Made by a program: the position numbers and the translations under genes
From: an uncultured Gammaproteobacteria bacterium
Lineage (GTDB): Bacteria > Pseudomonadota > Gammaproteobacteria > Pseudomonadales > Ketobacteraceae
Length of the DNA: 64,000 nucleotides
Assembly: GCA_913063495.1 (NCBI GenBank)
Contig: CAJXXT010000001.1
Span: 17,108 to 81,107, forward strand
Direction of reading: 5' to 3'
Notes under the pieces: model-generated
The model's database searches: none
Told to the model about the DNA's origin: nothing
What the model saw: the letters and a program-made list of their open reading frames with translations, nothing else
Shown here: in pieces, positions 23,501 to 29,575 of the stretch
Layout: the number at the start of each line of letters is the position of its first letter
Numbering within the stretch: position 1 is the stretch's first letter

Positions 23501-26500
23501 AAGTAATAATACGTTTTCGTAGGTATCATTATCAGGCCAAGCTGTTCGATCCGTTGTTGTGGTACTGACAACAATATCCGTACCAGCATAACGAACGGTT
23601 GCAACGAGTTGATCAATTTTATCTTTATAGACCTGAACGGCGTTGGGCCCATCGCCTAGATTTATTTCTGAAAATGCTAGAGGAACCTCACCGGAATTCT
23701 TATGGCTTAAATAGGTTCCAACTGAACGTCCATTATTGCTAGCATCGGCACCACTTAGTGTAAACTGATGTTCATCCGCTAAAATATCATTTTGTTGTTG
23801 CCAAACATCGGCGGCTGATAAAACAGGGTTACTAACAAACCGCCCAATGATACTGGATTGTTCTGTGGTGTTCTCTTGTTGGTACGTTAATCGGTAACCG
23901 TACTCCCCTTCTACAAGGTTATACAATGTGGCAATAAACGCGTTATTAGTAACAGCGCCTTTATGGGCCAACCCAGAGGTATTTGTGACAGTGGGGTCAT
24001 ACTCAATCACTTGAGTTTCACCCATTCCGCCATCTTCTTTCCAATAGGTTAGCTTAATGGAGTCTTGATCCACTGCGCCATAAATGGCATCACTTTCTAC
24101 GCCATCAACACCTTCAGCAACCATTGCATCAAAATCAAATGTTAACTCATGATCATAGGTGTAACGGTTACCTTGCTGAATACTAAAAGGGGATACATCA
24201 ATGTTGTTTGTTGTTACCTCACCGGTCACTGGGTTTCGTTTCGTCACTGAAACCACAACATCATATACACCATCCGACAATGGTGCCTCTGATAGACTTA
24301 AATAACCGTTGTAGTGGTTTTTATAGGTTAGATCAGTCACAGTGTTAGCAGCCACCTCACCAGTAAAGTGATTGCTAACCGTTGCCACTATTTGTTGGGT
24401 ATTCGCTATATCCAAGTAATCTGCATGTGCAGAGTCCGTTAGATTAAAGAAGCCATCAATAGCGTCACCTGTGGTTTGCGTTCGTACTTGATAACCGCCA
24501 TTAATCACAACATCGGTATAGGTTTGTGAGGCTAGACCCGATTCTGCGTTGTAAATAACCTCTGTATTGATTTGATATTTGCCATCAGCCAAAGTACCGT
24601 CGGCTAATAACGTTAAACGCCCATCGTAATGATCTGGGTTAAAAATGGTGGCAACTGTTTCCTGGGGTGAGGTATCTGTTACCGCTCGATCTTCAACGTC
24701 CAACCGAGTGAGTGTTGTTTTAATACTTTCTACATCTTGCAGATTGGCGAGGTAATTATCTGCAGTGTTATCATCAAGATCAAAGAACTGGTTATACGAC
24801 AACCCGCCTTCGGTAATAACGTTTCCATCTTCTAGGGTTTGTGTACTCCACTCCCCTTCTGTTCCCCACTCTTCCATTTTAGTAATGTAAAAACGTTTAT
24901 CGTTGTAGTACCAGTTATCATCCCCGTAGGCTTGAACATAACTGCTTACGCGAGTCCCCATGTTGTCAGGTAGCTCACCGTGATCAACTAAAACACGCTG
25001 ATTTTTATTATCGAGACTCGAATCACCGGAAGCACTTTCAGTGGTTTTTGGGTAATAGTAAATATGGTATTCACCGCCTGACATTTCGATTTCGGCGACA
25101 TAAATAGTACCTATTGTTAATGAACGATTCGAGGCAACTTGCCCGTAATCAGATCCGCGCACACCTGTTGAGCTATAAATGTCATTACGCAGTAGCTTTA
25201 TACCAATGCGGTTACCTAGCTCATCCGTAAGCCCCATAAAACCACGGAAGGTACTGCTATTAACGCCACCGGTAAACTCGTAACGAACCACGGTACGCGT
25301 ACTGTCATCGAGCAAATAACGTTTTGTACCAATCAATTCTCGGTAAGCTACATTTTCTGTTGTATCAACCGTAGTCACTCGCATGACATTGGCACCATTG
25401 AGCTCGTCTAACTGGGTAATATTAAAACTTTCAGCAGCTCCAACATTAAAATAGATACCTGTATCACTGTTAATGGCAGCGTTATCCACATCACCAATGG
25501 TATAACCGCTAAACCCGTAGTTATTTTCTTCATCACTAAAATCATTGTGATAATAAGTTTCTTCGGGCGGGCCATCAATGGCGACACCGGTTTCTGTCCA
25601 TTCGGTAATAGCAAGCTGTTGTGTGCTGGTGCCTTCCATTTCAAGGGTAGTATGAAGTGCATCAAAGTCGCCCCAGGAGCTAAGATCTAATTGTGCAGCT
25701 TGATTCACATCAGGGCGGGATGCTCCTTCTGCATACACCCACAAGTAAGCGATATTATCTTTAACTTCAATGTCTACTTGGGAGGTGCTTCCCAAGCTTC
25801 GAGTAGCAAAAGTATGCAGGCTGCCTTCACCATATGCACCCGTTGACGCGAATGTGTACCGCCCAGAAAAGCGCACCCCCCACTGATTGCCATTACCATC
25901 GCTGATACCTACAAAATCATGCTTGTAATCAGAAATCCCGGCAAGATCTTGTGCCTTAAAACTAAAGCTGAAATCACGATTTGCTGCGTAGTATTGATTG
26001 CGGTGGTAACTGATTTCATCCCAGGAGTTATACGATGAATCGCCCACTAATACCTGATTTACAGGACGTAAAAGTAGCTGTTCATTGCTAGTTTCTAAAT
26101 ACTGAAGCGTACTTCCGTTATAACCTATGATATCTGAGGCAATACCATAAAAACCGAGATCTTCAATACTCTTAGTTAAATCTAGCGTACGTGTAGATGG
26201 TATATCAATGGCACTGACTACCGACTGACTCAGTGCATCACTGGTAGCACCAACTGTTTGATAGGTGTAACCATAACCCGTCAGATCCGTCCGGCCAATT
26301 TCACTCGCAATCTCTTTACGTGAAGACAGGCCAATAGCAACGTTATAATCCGTGGTCTGATGAAGGCCTTGCACCCATGTGTGGCTATCAACGACAAAGA
26401 ATTCTGCCGTTGTATAATTGTATTGTGCGAATGCATCTACATCTGCAAAGGATGGTCGGGAAATGGTAATATCACCATCATTTAGCGGTGTAAAACCTGG

Positions 26501-29128
26501 GTACGGTGTGGAGTGTTTTAGTGTGTTGGTAATTTGGCCTTTGCCATCGTACTGAATCTCAGTGACATAACCTTCACCATCAATGCTGTAGATTAAACGG
26601 TTGGCATCATCGTATAAATTATGGGTAATACGGTCGTCATTGCTAAATGATGGCCGCACAGATTCTAAAGAGGCATCTAACGCACGCACACTTGCGCCAT
26701 CTTTGGTGGATAGGTGGGATAGTTGGCTAATGGTAAGGTAATTGGCGTACTGAATCGCACGGGTTACCTGGCCGGTATTATCGTAGGCCAACTCCGTTAA
26801 CGCTCCGTTACCGTCAATAGTGGCAATCACTTGATTACGATCGTTATAAAGGCTGTGGGTTAACACTCCCTCGGCATCTTGAGTAATGCGCAAACGGCCT
26901 TGATCATCATAAATAAAATGGGTTTCACCAAGTGCTATATCATCAGCTTTGCTCTCTGTTAATCGACCATCCGATTCTTCCTGACGAACAAGTCGACCCG
27001 CCTTATCAAAAAACTGCTCTTGAACAAATCCGTTATTGTATTCAGTGCGGGTGTGCTGCCCGTATTCCGTATCGAGCAGGTAGGTCGTTATTTGATTAAA
27101 ACCGTTCAAAGTTTCAGATGCTTGAGCAACATTACCCACTAACCCGTTAATATCAAGCGGTTGCCCATTAACATCAAGCTCTGCATTGTTGACGTTTTCA
27201 ACAAGGGCAGTTGCCACTAGACGCCCCAAGCCGTCATACACGTAATGCGTGGCCTGGGTTGCATCGTTTATATCCGTTGCGGTTGCAGAAAATTGTTTTA
27301 GTAAACGACCACTTTCATCATAGGTAAAATACACTGTACTCGTTTGTGGCGTAGAACCTGTCCCTTCAAGATTAAGTTCACTGTAAGCAACCTCTGTGCG
27401 ACTAACTTGGCCTCTAAAATCCAAATAGGACGTACTTTCTTGTGTGTCCCCTACCTGGGAGCTCGCCCACGCCTCCAAATCAGCAACAGACATTGGCACT
27501 GATGATACTTTTGTCGCGGCAAATAAATTAGCCGTTAAGGTATCGCCATCAGCGGTAAGGTTATCGCTATAACGGGTTTGTGTGACACGTCTCTTGTCTA
27601 CAATAGAGTCGTCATAGGCGGTTTGGCTTACTTGGCCACTTGGGTTAACGGTAAAAACTAAACGTGCATCGGTGTCATATACATAACGCGTAATTTCTTC
27701 TCCGTTTGCTGCAAACACACCATCACTAGGATCTAAGTCCGCATCCGTATAACGAATTTCTGAAATAACTTGATTATCACTGTTGTAATACCAACGGATC
27801 GCATTACCTTCGCCATCCATTTGCCATAAACGTAAACCTGTACTGGTTGCAACCAAACTATCGGTATCATAGTCATAACCATACCGAGTAACGTTTCCTT
27901 CTCCGTCTTGTATAAAACGCACGTCACCTTCATCGGTATAACCCAAGACAGTTACTGAACGAAACCCGCTATCATTTGCTGCAGATTCAACTTTACTGAT
28001 TAGCCTCTGGGTAGTGCCATCATCTGCTTGACGTTCAATATGGTGATATGTTGTGGTACTTGTACGCTCTGCAATGTATTGATGGCTTAACAAAGAATTT
28101 GCTTCTGGGCTCTCTGCTCGAACTCTTTGATAGGTAATTACGTCGGTTTTATTATCGCTATAGGCGTAGCCGGTAACAGAGGCTGTGTCACCTTCACCTT
28201 GAATAAGCTGGATAATACGTGGTGAAGGCTTGCCAGTTTCTTGGGGGTTATCATAAACAAAGCTCATTACGTTGCCGGTACCGTCGGGCAATGTTTTATC
28301 AGGGTTTGTGGTTTCACCTTGACGAACACTAACCAATAATGGCAACCCACTGTCGCTGTGATCATAAATATATTGAGTGACATAAAAAACGCTATCTTGA
28401 GACTCGTTAGGGGTAAGGTCTACACTCACCTTGGTCAGAGCGTTGGTAGCGGCCCCAGTATCAGTTACGTCCGTATATTCGTAACTGATAATGGATTGAA
28501 CCACACCAGTAGAGTCTGTATGAGATATTTGAGTAACCCGTTCAGACCCATCAAGTAGAATAATCGATCCCTGTCCAGAAGCATCAGTAATGGTTACTTG
28601 GTTGGCCGAATAGCTATATTTTAATTCACGTAATTCACCATCTATCACTTTTGATAATTTATTAGTGGCGACGTTAAAAACTTGGGTAATCTGACTCTCA
28701 GGGTTGCTGTAAGTCCATTCACTACCATTTCCCGATAAAGTAACGGTATCGTTAACACCTAAATCATCACTGACATAAGCGTTTGCACTATTGTCCCAAG
28801 TAAATGTTTGCGCAGAGCCTGTTTCGGTCCAACGTGTTATCTGATTACCCGATTGTTCCATTTTTTGTTGGAAGTTAAATCTTGTTGAATTATTCGCACT
28901 ATTGGCATTATCACTAAAAATCGCCTGGCTGTTGTACGTACGTACAACTGAAGCATCCACACCTTGACCAACGATTAATTGATCTTGACGTTGCACCACA
29001 AGGTTACCGTTAACTGCATTGACATGAAGCTGATCCCCTGCCCCACCAAAACCCAATCCTGCTGTTCCCAATGCCTGCTTGGAACTATTAAATAATCCTA
29101 ATCCTTCAGTAGCGATAATGGCTGTCAT
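5513..29128 (-). CDS. Giant YD-repeat (Rhs-type) polymorphic toxin A, 7871 aa
   Basis: The start is ATG at 29128 with TTAGGAG at a spacing of 7. The N-terminus (MTAIIATEGLGLFNSS) has no Sec signal. Rough layout: 45-870 YD repeats (Y-D-x2-G-R type); 870-3660 Ig-like, lectin-like and other beta domains, including a tandem module at 2764-3400; 3660-5560 YD repeats, interrupted at about 4910-5125 by a lectin-like domain; 5560-6065 a fibronectin-like insertion; 6066-7085 YD repeats; 7088-7138 LysM domain (ending LIIPNQ); 7180-7205 hydrophobic segment after GGGC; 7205-7460 Gly/Ala-rich pre-toxin region with DDFSW and ANAFGQAIG; 7463-7871 variable tip after STNG. The usual Rhs core (DPxG region) is missing. 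The tip ends in a DDWAKYSTP...FQVHFYRN region I cannot name. By analogy with Rhs/Tc proteins the YD shell may encapsulate the tip for delivery into rival or host cells. Confidence 0.88.
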   Translation of the reverse strand: MTAIIATEGLGLFNSSKQALGTAGLGFGGAGDQLHVNAVNGNLVVQRQDQLIVGQGVDASVVRTYNSQAIFSDNANSANNSTRFNFQQKMEQSGNQITRWTETGSAQTFTWDNSANAYVSDDLGVNDTVTLSGNGSEWTYSNPESQITQVFNVATNKLSKVIDGELRELKYSYSANQVTITDASGQGSIILLDGSERVTQISHTDSTGVVQSIISYEYTDVTDTGAATNALTKVSVDLTPNESQDSVFYVTQYIYDHSDSGLPLLVSVRQGETTNPDKTLPDGTGNVMSFVYDNPQETGKPSPRIIQLIQGEGDTASVTGYAYSDNKTDVITYQRVRAESPEANSLLSHQYIAERTSTTTYHHIERQADDGTTQRLISKVESAANDSGFRSVTVLGYTDEGDVRFIQDGEGNVTRYGYDYDTDSLVATSTGLRLWQMDGEGNAIRWYYNSDNQVISEIRYTDADLDPSDGVFAANGEEITRYVYDTDARLVFTVNPSGQVSQTAYDDSIVDKRRVTQTRYSDNLTADGDTLTANLFAATKVSSVPMSVADLEAWASSQVGDTQESTSYLDFRGQVSRTEVAYSELNLEGTGSTPQTSTVYFTYDESGRLLKQFSATATDINDATQATHYVYDGLGRLVATALVENVNNAELDVNGQPLDINGLVGNVAQASETLNGFNQITTYLLDTEYGQHTRTEYNNGFVQEQFFDKAGRLVRQEESDGRLTESKADDIALGETHFIYDDQGRLRITQDAEGVLTHSLYNDRNQVIATIDGNGALTELAYDNTGQVTRAIQYANYLTISQLSHLSTKDGASVRALDASLESVRPSFSNDDRITHNLYDDANRLIYSIDGEGYVTEIQYDGKGQITNTLKHSTPYPGFTPLNDGDITISRPSFADVDAFAQYNYTTAEFFVVDSHTWVQGLHQTTDYNVAIGLSSRKEIASEIGRTDLTGYGYTYQTVGATSDALSQSVVSAIDIPSTRTLDLTKSIEDLGFYGIASDIIGYNGSTLQYLETSNEQLLLRPVNQVLVGDSSYNSWDEISYHRNQYYAANRDFSFSFKAQDLAGISDYKHDFVGISDGNGNQWGVRFSGRYTFASTGAYGEGSLHTFATRSLGSTSQVDIEVKDNIAYLWVYAEGASRPDVNQAAQLDLSSWGDFDALHTTLEMEGTSTQQLAITEWTETGVAIDGPPEETYYHNDFSDEENNYGFSGYTIGDVDNAAINSDTGIYFNVGAAESFNITQLDELNGANVMRVTTVDTTENVAYRELIGTKRYLLDDSTRTVVRYEFTGGVNSSTFRGFMGLTDELGNRIGIKLLRNDIYSSTGVRGSDYGQVASNRSLTIGTIYVAEIEMSGGEYHIYYYPKTTESASGDSSLDNKNQRVLVDHGELPDNMGTRVSSYVQAYGDDNWYYNDKRFYITKMEEWGTEGEWSTQTLEDGNVITEGGLSYNQFFDLDDNTADNYLANLQDVESIKTTLTRLDVEDRAVTDTSPQETVATIFNPDHYDGRLTLLADGTLADGKYQINTEVIYNAESGLASQTYTDVVINGGYQVRTQTTGDAIDGFFNLTDSAHADYLDIANTQQIVATVSNHFTGEVAANTVTDLTYKNHYNGYLSLSEAPLSDGVYDVVVSVTKRNPVTGEVTTNNIDVSPFSIQQGNRYTYDHELTFDFDAMVAEGVDGVESDAIYGAVDQDSIKLTYWKEDGGMGETQVIEYDPTVTNTSGLAHKGAVTNNAFIATLYNLVEGEYGYRLTYQQENTTEQSSIIGRFVSNPVLSAADVWQQQNDILADEHQFTLSGADASNNGRSVGTYLSHKNSGEVPLAFSEINLGDGPNAVQVYKDKIDQLVATVRYAGTDIVVSTTTTDRTAWPDNDTYENVLLLTDGTPLTAGEYDVSVKATLNNNSIVDLTGFTLQVSDQLDASSTQSQGAQLTWKGINAEQLKQMELRFGQASSVDGTQPNYTEVLIEQVDGEPLPKVSVFDVAPNTNTPEISNLGASLTGLLGQYSALPITGLTTSPLSTSVTGLVNAGLEDSITQAYAQQSVNVTHTGTLNASHQASHTLEWDQFSRTIDFAEFSELGSDALTANHGFIIKDSIDGVDSETANERVITDDNGIRLIHNDTNQSDNWVSVSGSLKYDNSLPTAIHAKQTQMTYHFNSGRLDYSGFLGMEGKNSSNTNTYLGLYIQDNKAYSTTQSLSAGSQLMNLDANTDYVVTVTLKGTYASIELHKAGDEMVNASYSDPTATSLLTSHSYMAVKGDGGQFGNSLLINSLMESGEHTDSTTTLKYRREGQAEWQSASVAQSDGKYSVSLGSQAIDGDRIDQWEYRVSEQLNGATIRQFSDVLESTSAVASGESIVEANAVTATVKTQQLSQSQGTSIQGFLTGAQQLNLDYAVTTITNSDGELVDTVTTWAGLDNSYNGYLNISADNTLAEGSYSLAVNLIKDGAVTETLNSEYQRNNQHTVTQQVTWAVEGGAINAAHELALHIRPKGSEEEYQKLAVTEVNGQYQSTIVGAPNSEWEFVILEKHSDQETIMSARKGNVTLAEMTGTVLEQYVAIGETTSSDNSNVTRIHAKVVGESGIFEVDTNVSSIAGYAGQVYLSNGEALADGNYTVTLSYYAENDETYENDVLIRTEDKVYQVGDDRNLVGSSIVNENTSLVSVQDVGTHYIIQYLDPASDADNPSTNTIEIAKGLDANTLTIEELNDSQYAYGIEYKDAEGQLYSQLDGAFIAEHVGTPTAEELGRFYGQSVEVDVVAEVEVGAVGAASGYVSSTVTVTKDNRIPDNISIQNGIPVLSVPDLNGGLGFEYVERFSEDTYVAYSDRSYFVFKDGDTLPDLDKPDIVETEIELNSWLSWINDRYKFEENGLGFVGVYKEIHGALADEWVVRDKVNLDGNKIELLSDWVNSAQSGWVMSGSGSQVNEIIPGAYNLYFTEYKMKSRVDYGTEEYYTTPTFYGSTQHDGLQSLEGVSYTLDDSIEFEITLQDIPDEVMSFDFVLLDEEGNDLVTNTYSVGGLAEDGSVLITVDGMTEFPTKYGLQYRIDYRNESEIVGGTGVQTLISNISDDFEALAYQASEVTSSVIYPGSVSNTDSVLEVIPNRIYALTDAPDTYVSSTVNIAEGGDHRVPDNIYFKNGIPVVSVPGYDFENVDHFGLWGDWDYGMSAKSYFVFEEFKEPDFNRSTVTSAGLLGQQWVYYEQNTPGYVGLAIDKMGWFGSWTDFWGEHDRIGVDGNVIELNLRGSGNVSSNIGWLEEGDEISYINPGTYNMYSSAHRIVEENEGDHYYTSRYDFSGLQKIEGGTYQLGNSIDFDIAFDDLPDDITSFDFVLEDVVNPVTGEKFEFEKTVSAYELVGDSISISIEIDLEQIYLPSTSGLKYRIDYFKGDKPVGSSVSGTLKSNVQGSYASWKTSVDPDHVLTYEESGIIDTGLQLFSLEKTDSAGGKVVDIPSEIAGKYQFSNIDSVEVDIFAFDEIYGGKTVGELFNASTLPELELALNSENSRNVVTKVSEIQNWSGSVNFRGDTSETLPEGHYLVRFKLVDKNGSEFFEYRMVPYTVGVVGVPATTPSLTWNADNIPSSTDVWIRYKVATDIDYSVDDNGWKNVNVQLDANSQFHVSLTDLTLETTEILENQTTGLHDFEILYVDSLTHKEISGATGTFDIAYNSDTPTVLDVQFTRDINGREARTFYDVNGQVQATLSADGAVTEFIYNGFNQLIDTVQYSALVSESLRANGSLTEVLESTQANSDTTLHNVSLYNERGSVVATINAEGIVTLVEYNQNNQQVATKVLQRQLTDTYLKDVVFANPALMTVGKLLSYTSIDDNGELIFKPAATGSSVDQLTKVNYTLRGEVNQSIAVDDTITQINYDNMGRVVSTIANYDNAISNSRTASQGYDVKGRVTSETNGDQVITHAYDLNGLRISTTTASADEGIKNNERTTRFFYDANGRLTFSLNANDELAETLYNSFGDVIGSQTYVAHITSDVIDISQLQGGITSALLLQYFRSFRTESDNRNHIRYDRRGSVRLLADALGNQQRFEYNAFAERTRTIREAKGGNVDGQTIINESFYDKRGRVVSTSDDALGVRRNASVIYDAFGRITDQFDGNNNRTQIISDKIGRQTQVLQFNKGGEILSQRDTTYDALGRVLTLQDGVGTTQYIYNDANRNVAIKINTGTQTLTETTISNRFGETRLVEQANGDRTIYDYNDQGQLTAVYNNTEALRDLASFSESTIQGYIEAVQADSQQQADSVNEYYQSGLLKISEDVNGTKVHFTYDAAQRLIRKTVDYSEDATGNSAGLNLVTDYRYDAQGRQVSDIQWLGTPGEVAEANPNNAIITTTEYDVAGRVSHVTVKGVIPDNDIDREGENDVVTSFTYDDLGNQLTVSTGGVPNVQYDTDDNDNLVRIYSAPLSSTRYEYDTLGRRVAEIVDGSFIDDETGQELYQGLDLTTRYQYDDNNNVVVSTAANGAQTLFYYDASDREIFRVSAEGDVSETIYNAQHQVVAIRQYAAPINTYLLAGGANSDEVIARLGLGDDAAVGQADIMAQHPTSQRVYDDAGRLIYTIDALGLISKNIYDRVGRVVQTIQYAIDTDLENQLIAETHSGNNAVILVDNAISGAQAPVANSHQQQTIYDVLGRAWIQVNALGQVTESQYDRAGRLVLQVQYDDALNDYTGSATETSIESFIKEQRIDDIASQIRAEVRKTGETTTNRYTWFTYDVLGRQKTQLNSLGYMSESEYDAAGRMIHSRRYTVPHALELLFAGDTLNPNKERLNNLSSSAFDSSLAKITDALNGMSLVELEGATLESATLQLNAWGTKLQTTVQNWYSAVDNISKGNTSVTNTNFVNSLRQTSTEYDNAGRVIAVIDEDANSKSNHPTDKERYEYDAAGNRTALINKKGDTWVSVYDGANRLIQKITPVVEQTELVGVLSSESFEEGAGELVVDEALKAIPSASGDGLRLQNTGATEASAAMVLNDASDNIWETTLSFSGDVLATNPVIYYTGANDLDDGPNSKRGVELQLSGSTVQVSHLHGDDSSTSTLKNASDNALVLDSNETYVFRFHLARAYSGDDTSTLTATVYTVNGSARNEVGSVSFQTDWDVDQDGDVKSTASTGIRLAAAGTDDQAVTLHQMDNLVDDVRWAEWAETTRSVDTKQSVITEYEYDGLGNVTRMVEGKGTLSERVTGFVYDDLGRQTTTTHPTVGVYDEVSDTRATQDYANEVRLQVTRTPTETTYFDSLGNETAHRDTRGVDTFKVYDAGNRLAYEVDGENYVTGYTYDAFNNIQTLTRYANVLDIDNVDMLSVPTNGRYGMTLSALEAELVGNVNDRIITNSYDALNRQTAVKQTVVAMFVKGVDDEGNDKLSDVAPISGTEYDDFGQIVEEWRMSVDDQRADLKVSTHHLYDQAGRRIATLDSENYLTVVSYDSEGNQIGRMEYAQQYGGSVADFKAGNLSKQNLTTASAAEINTEEAFKDVLSSAIGYDREFHYTYDVLSRRTSETQRHTFVDQVEFTDPNNNAVSSELTRTYAEEVLLSETTYDVLGNVVALSTTKDGTVDTKLTTQTFYDVLGRVTAVLEPEMISSTQDSSEQLVITHTRKGESDALLSWRSPQLAGIDLDKVQFQHRIVGTSGWSDTIIATVNAVTTTVDVKHLDTNRYEYRVNYFRIGDEERYGVSSGEIDIITDEQNSPTNTTSWVEQSDGEVKIHVLTPVTEGDLRLTINGSEVPAETHSSMGSRHTYTINNTTNGTVSKMLARGGYQFVMEDITTKAVLTQGNYQITQANDETQSTFSILNSNYSVDSNVKSQMRFDHKKDKWRHNNAFSVDWSSTQQLGDGDVSWSITIETSNAHGNRHTKTITSGQVKVGGGFGWEAPDGISGSVSAPGHGNGRVTYTQKGLSFYNTHDKTSKGRSARIEGIIGVTVWKQVGDTKLKVIDTQRENSNSSGSGDASVNRVELLNVNLPENPGSLTLRYRVPQNALEDSIETQDGVVINRYQPLWKEVEVERVADGMYWGGRDGIPAGIYQFQLFDGTNNVTGEAVGGALTLIPSELGEPADSAMMTVGNGVDSQSQVDAGTGQIVSPLTAFAYDAVGNRLQETRYSGGANRERLANGDVVGNADVNKDQISRWRYDQAGNMTQHINGEQNNTFFAYDEAGKLRKEWLTTTTTDDFGHLRRQVQGQVFRYDNVGQQTHAIELRPQMDEDFRQLSDDKQLGTAVDAQELSVTEMRYNSFGEMIARGHVNSANLGNDTAAPETEASLQEYFQYNNLGQLIKTNKDTGVDRAYYYDRLGNMVQEISDSGMLYQDGADTDTDIGNLSYAQVFTTADNLLRKTHYQFDSLGRTTHVEYPEFISGDPNTPETFSPTTSQTYDRWGNTLTSTDAAENTTLYHYNDQNKVIYEQKLVGDTIAGWQQVGDEYDSKLQKIDLLTIDTHYYLDRQGRTIGTVDANNHRKATGFNNQGQAAKQVAADGGVLHNGYDALGQRREATNALGHSHYYRYDQAGQMTNHYTASGGETAYTYDEAGNQVEMKQLITSIDNGKTNTWQTTQNTFDGLGNVVQTVVGDDTAGIGEYSKTKFFFDEQGNKAGSWLLGGGYSRTTNDYFGRKSEMVDLGGITTYFDYDQAGQLRHQYQTDDRFFSSTNYNYEVEKQDITFDYLMNGQMKTRNDIGTNLETSFEYDILGRQANEAFKGKIYELEEYTVDVLRYRTVWSKDDDEYVKQSYTFKETRYRDVKNEAIGNTKTYYDDLGRVTNVVSTSEGMDQYGINVQYEYDAMGNRIRVYEDGQQDDATTALWYSYDKMDRLRVAKGSATVDDEGVYSLVKNSDQDDSSIITYDLAGNRIKAERNNSTEFYQYDADNRHVATQAGDAGTGANQQFVNQKYYDRMGRSVYQMNYYYKPVDGEPNQGSATELMAYEYYSNGKMASQASYNPVSLQEDVQEGAEGSLWGYVSDKGEIEHQLTSKYTVEMKYTHFGELSQQKTVSDNGNTDTINNYYGAFDSHKLIRKEASRSTAGYLPGTLSQYYDANGNVVNIRDHKENKNDRDLFLNGQGQIARKRYSHTGNEADLGKIQYYYYSNGKGVATKGEDAPTDLDYNFTPINESYPSPTPGTYVVQQDGETLNNVALMMWGDASLWYLIADANGFVGTVSLTAGQTLIIPNQVTNIHNTSETFKPYNAAEIIGDTTPTMPLAPPPKESGGGCSAAQILVIIIVIVASIFTAGAALAAMGPAAAGMSVAAGASGMFAGGLAIGTASFGAAMTAGFVAGAVGSIAGQLAGMALGIQDDFSWGDVGVGAVTGAFTAGLSTSSALAGVAAKGNQTLSATQVAMNSAKYLVRSAATYAVDYAANKAAGNEVTFSWGNVAASAVAASVVKNGIGNSATSGIGGFIQSTAVGTAQGLLTREIKRTLGIGGQQSGEMIMANAFGQAIGNSIVGSGLSDGKNRDGIFGAERSSGLLGHVFDGRGAVQSQVNNVTSTPVEPDKNSTNGNPAVASSVSDEGTYSYPSGRGDGRVTYTDTMPASPAHTGFQKRSSLLSGLEGTLNDASAFSSSMQGVFGSNDPLNYSYDFERSLGDRIAGTVFNFEYTENPSFLDMASDPSYWSSGAEFVASMAWNSGVQAYSGLLGIQGLVTGDSTLSKSFVESASWNPSNPYTQGQQQYLGEALKPATDYFKSLEAGYGDLGYEWLGPIGGAIGSALPTALTLPFAPEVRGAFGSLGRSVNSLELPTFSNLKNLDVQFPYDFTGGSTLHMGIDPTRFRSPFTYKLSQDLRFDEASSIFDNTGSLSNDIIDRSTIAIRGEDIGNPYLREYLPSLGGNLDDWAKYSTPSFNSPSGPFQVHFYRNEKLGLNEFGSDYKSVLNHDGDWGQPLREWRIDEGLHPKKQGHTLDGKPRSF
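6732..6742 (-). repeat. Cassette junction site, copy 3 (inside giant A)
   Basis: AGTACAAACGG coding S7463-T-N-G of giant A. Upstream of it the protein matches giant B in plan; downstream the two share nothing obvious. It marks the core/tip boundary of the active copy. Confidence 0.9.
6743..7867 (-). other. LysM, hydrophobic and Gly/Ala-rich pre-toxin region of giant A
   Basis: This covers codons 7088-7462 of giant A. A LysM domain (PGTYVVQQDGETLNNVA..., ending GQTLIIPN) is followed by a Pro-rich linker, GGGC, a 25-residue hydrophobic run, and a long small-residue region with repeated FSW motifs (DDFSWGDVG, VTFSWGNVA) and ANAFGQAIG. Giant B has the same series (LysM at 7048). LysM binds peptidoglycan or chitin. 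The Gly-rich hydrophobic part resembles pre-toxin regions of CdiA-type toxins and may help the tip cross a membrane (inference). Confidence 0.7.
18925..20839 (-). repeat. Tandem pair of about 340-aa and 300-aa modules in giant A
   Basis: Copy 1 starts at codon 2764 and copy 2 at codon 3105, both with YVSSTV. Both continue with R-I/V-PDNI, NGIPV-L/V-SVP, SYFVF, a G-x-VG-x strand, NPG/IPGAYN-type turn, a GLQ-S/K-x-EG strand, and SFDFVL, and both end near a LKYRIDY or LQYRIDY motif. Giant B has a different module at the corresponding place. The function is not known; a beta-rich surface or binding domain is likely. Confidence 0.7.
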
Positions 29129-29575
29129 GGTATTACTCCTAATGCAATATCTACTGCAATTGTTATTCGTAAATTGTCTTTGTGATCGCGCACTCGCGTT
29201 ATCGATAGTTATATATCTTCGATTTTTCGGAAACGTGCACCATAAACTGAAAAAAAGATGAAATAAATTTAAAAAAGCTTAAAAATGTTCAGTAAAAAAA
29301 CGTATTGGTAAATATTAATTACAGTATTTCATTCAGGCAGCTGTAATTAGATTATTTTTATGATTTTTCAATAAGCGCCACTGTAAACACGAACAAATAT
29401 TTTTGTATCCAAGGTAATTAAACAAAAGTATCAAACAAACAAATTTTCATTTACTTTTAAAAAATCGACGCTATTATTGCGTCCAATTATTTACAGCAGA
29501 TATTTTTCGTAGATTCGATAAATAACCGAGCAACCAGTAAATACATTTTTTCAGAAAACATTCAATGGATATGAA
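29129..29575. other. Divergent promoter region between giant A and the SGNH lipoprotein
   Basis: This is 447 AT-rich bases without a gene. It must hold the start signals of giant A (minus) and the lipoprotein (plus). The only element I can support is the TGGTGCACG / GATATATA pair at 29210-29242, which recurs upstream of giant B. Elsewhere there are poly-A and poly-T runs but no clear operator. Confidence 0.6.
29210..29242 (-). promoter_or_regulatory. Putative promoter element of giant A, shared with giant B
   Basis: On the minus strand TGGTGCACG is followed after 16 bases by GATATATA, ending about 80 bases before the ATG. Giant B has TGGTGCACG, 17 bases, GATATATA in the same orientation. The spacing fits a -35/-10 pair with a TATATA -10, but GTGCAC is a palindrome and could instead bind a regulator. 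The surrounding sequences are otherwise diverged, which makes the conservation notable. Confidence 0.5.

Noticed and set aside
5513..29128. Giant A as a CdiA/TpsA-type two-partner secretion exoprotein
   Set aside because: No signal peptide, TPS domain or partner transporter is present; the body consists of YD repeats. Only the pre-toxin region is reminiscent of CdiA.
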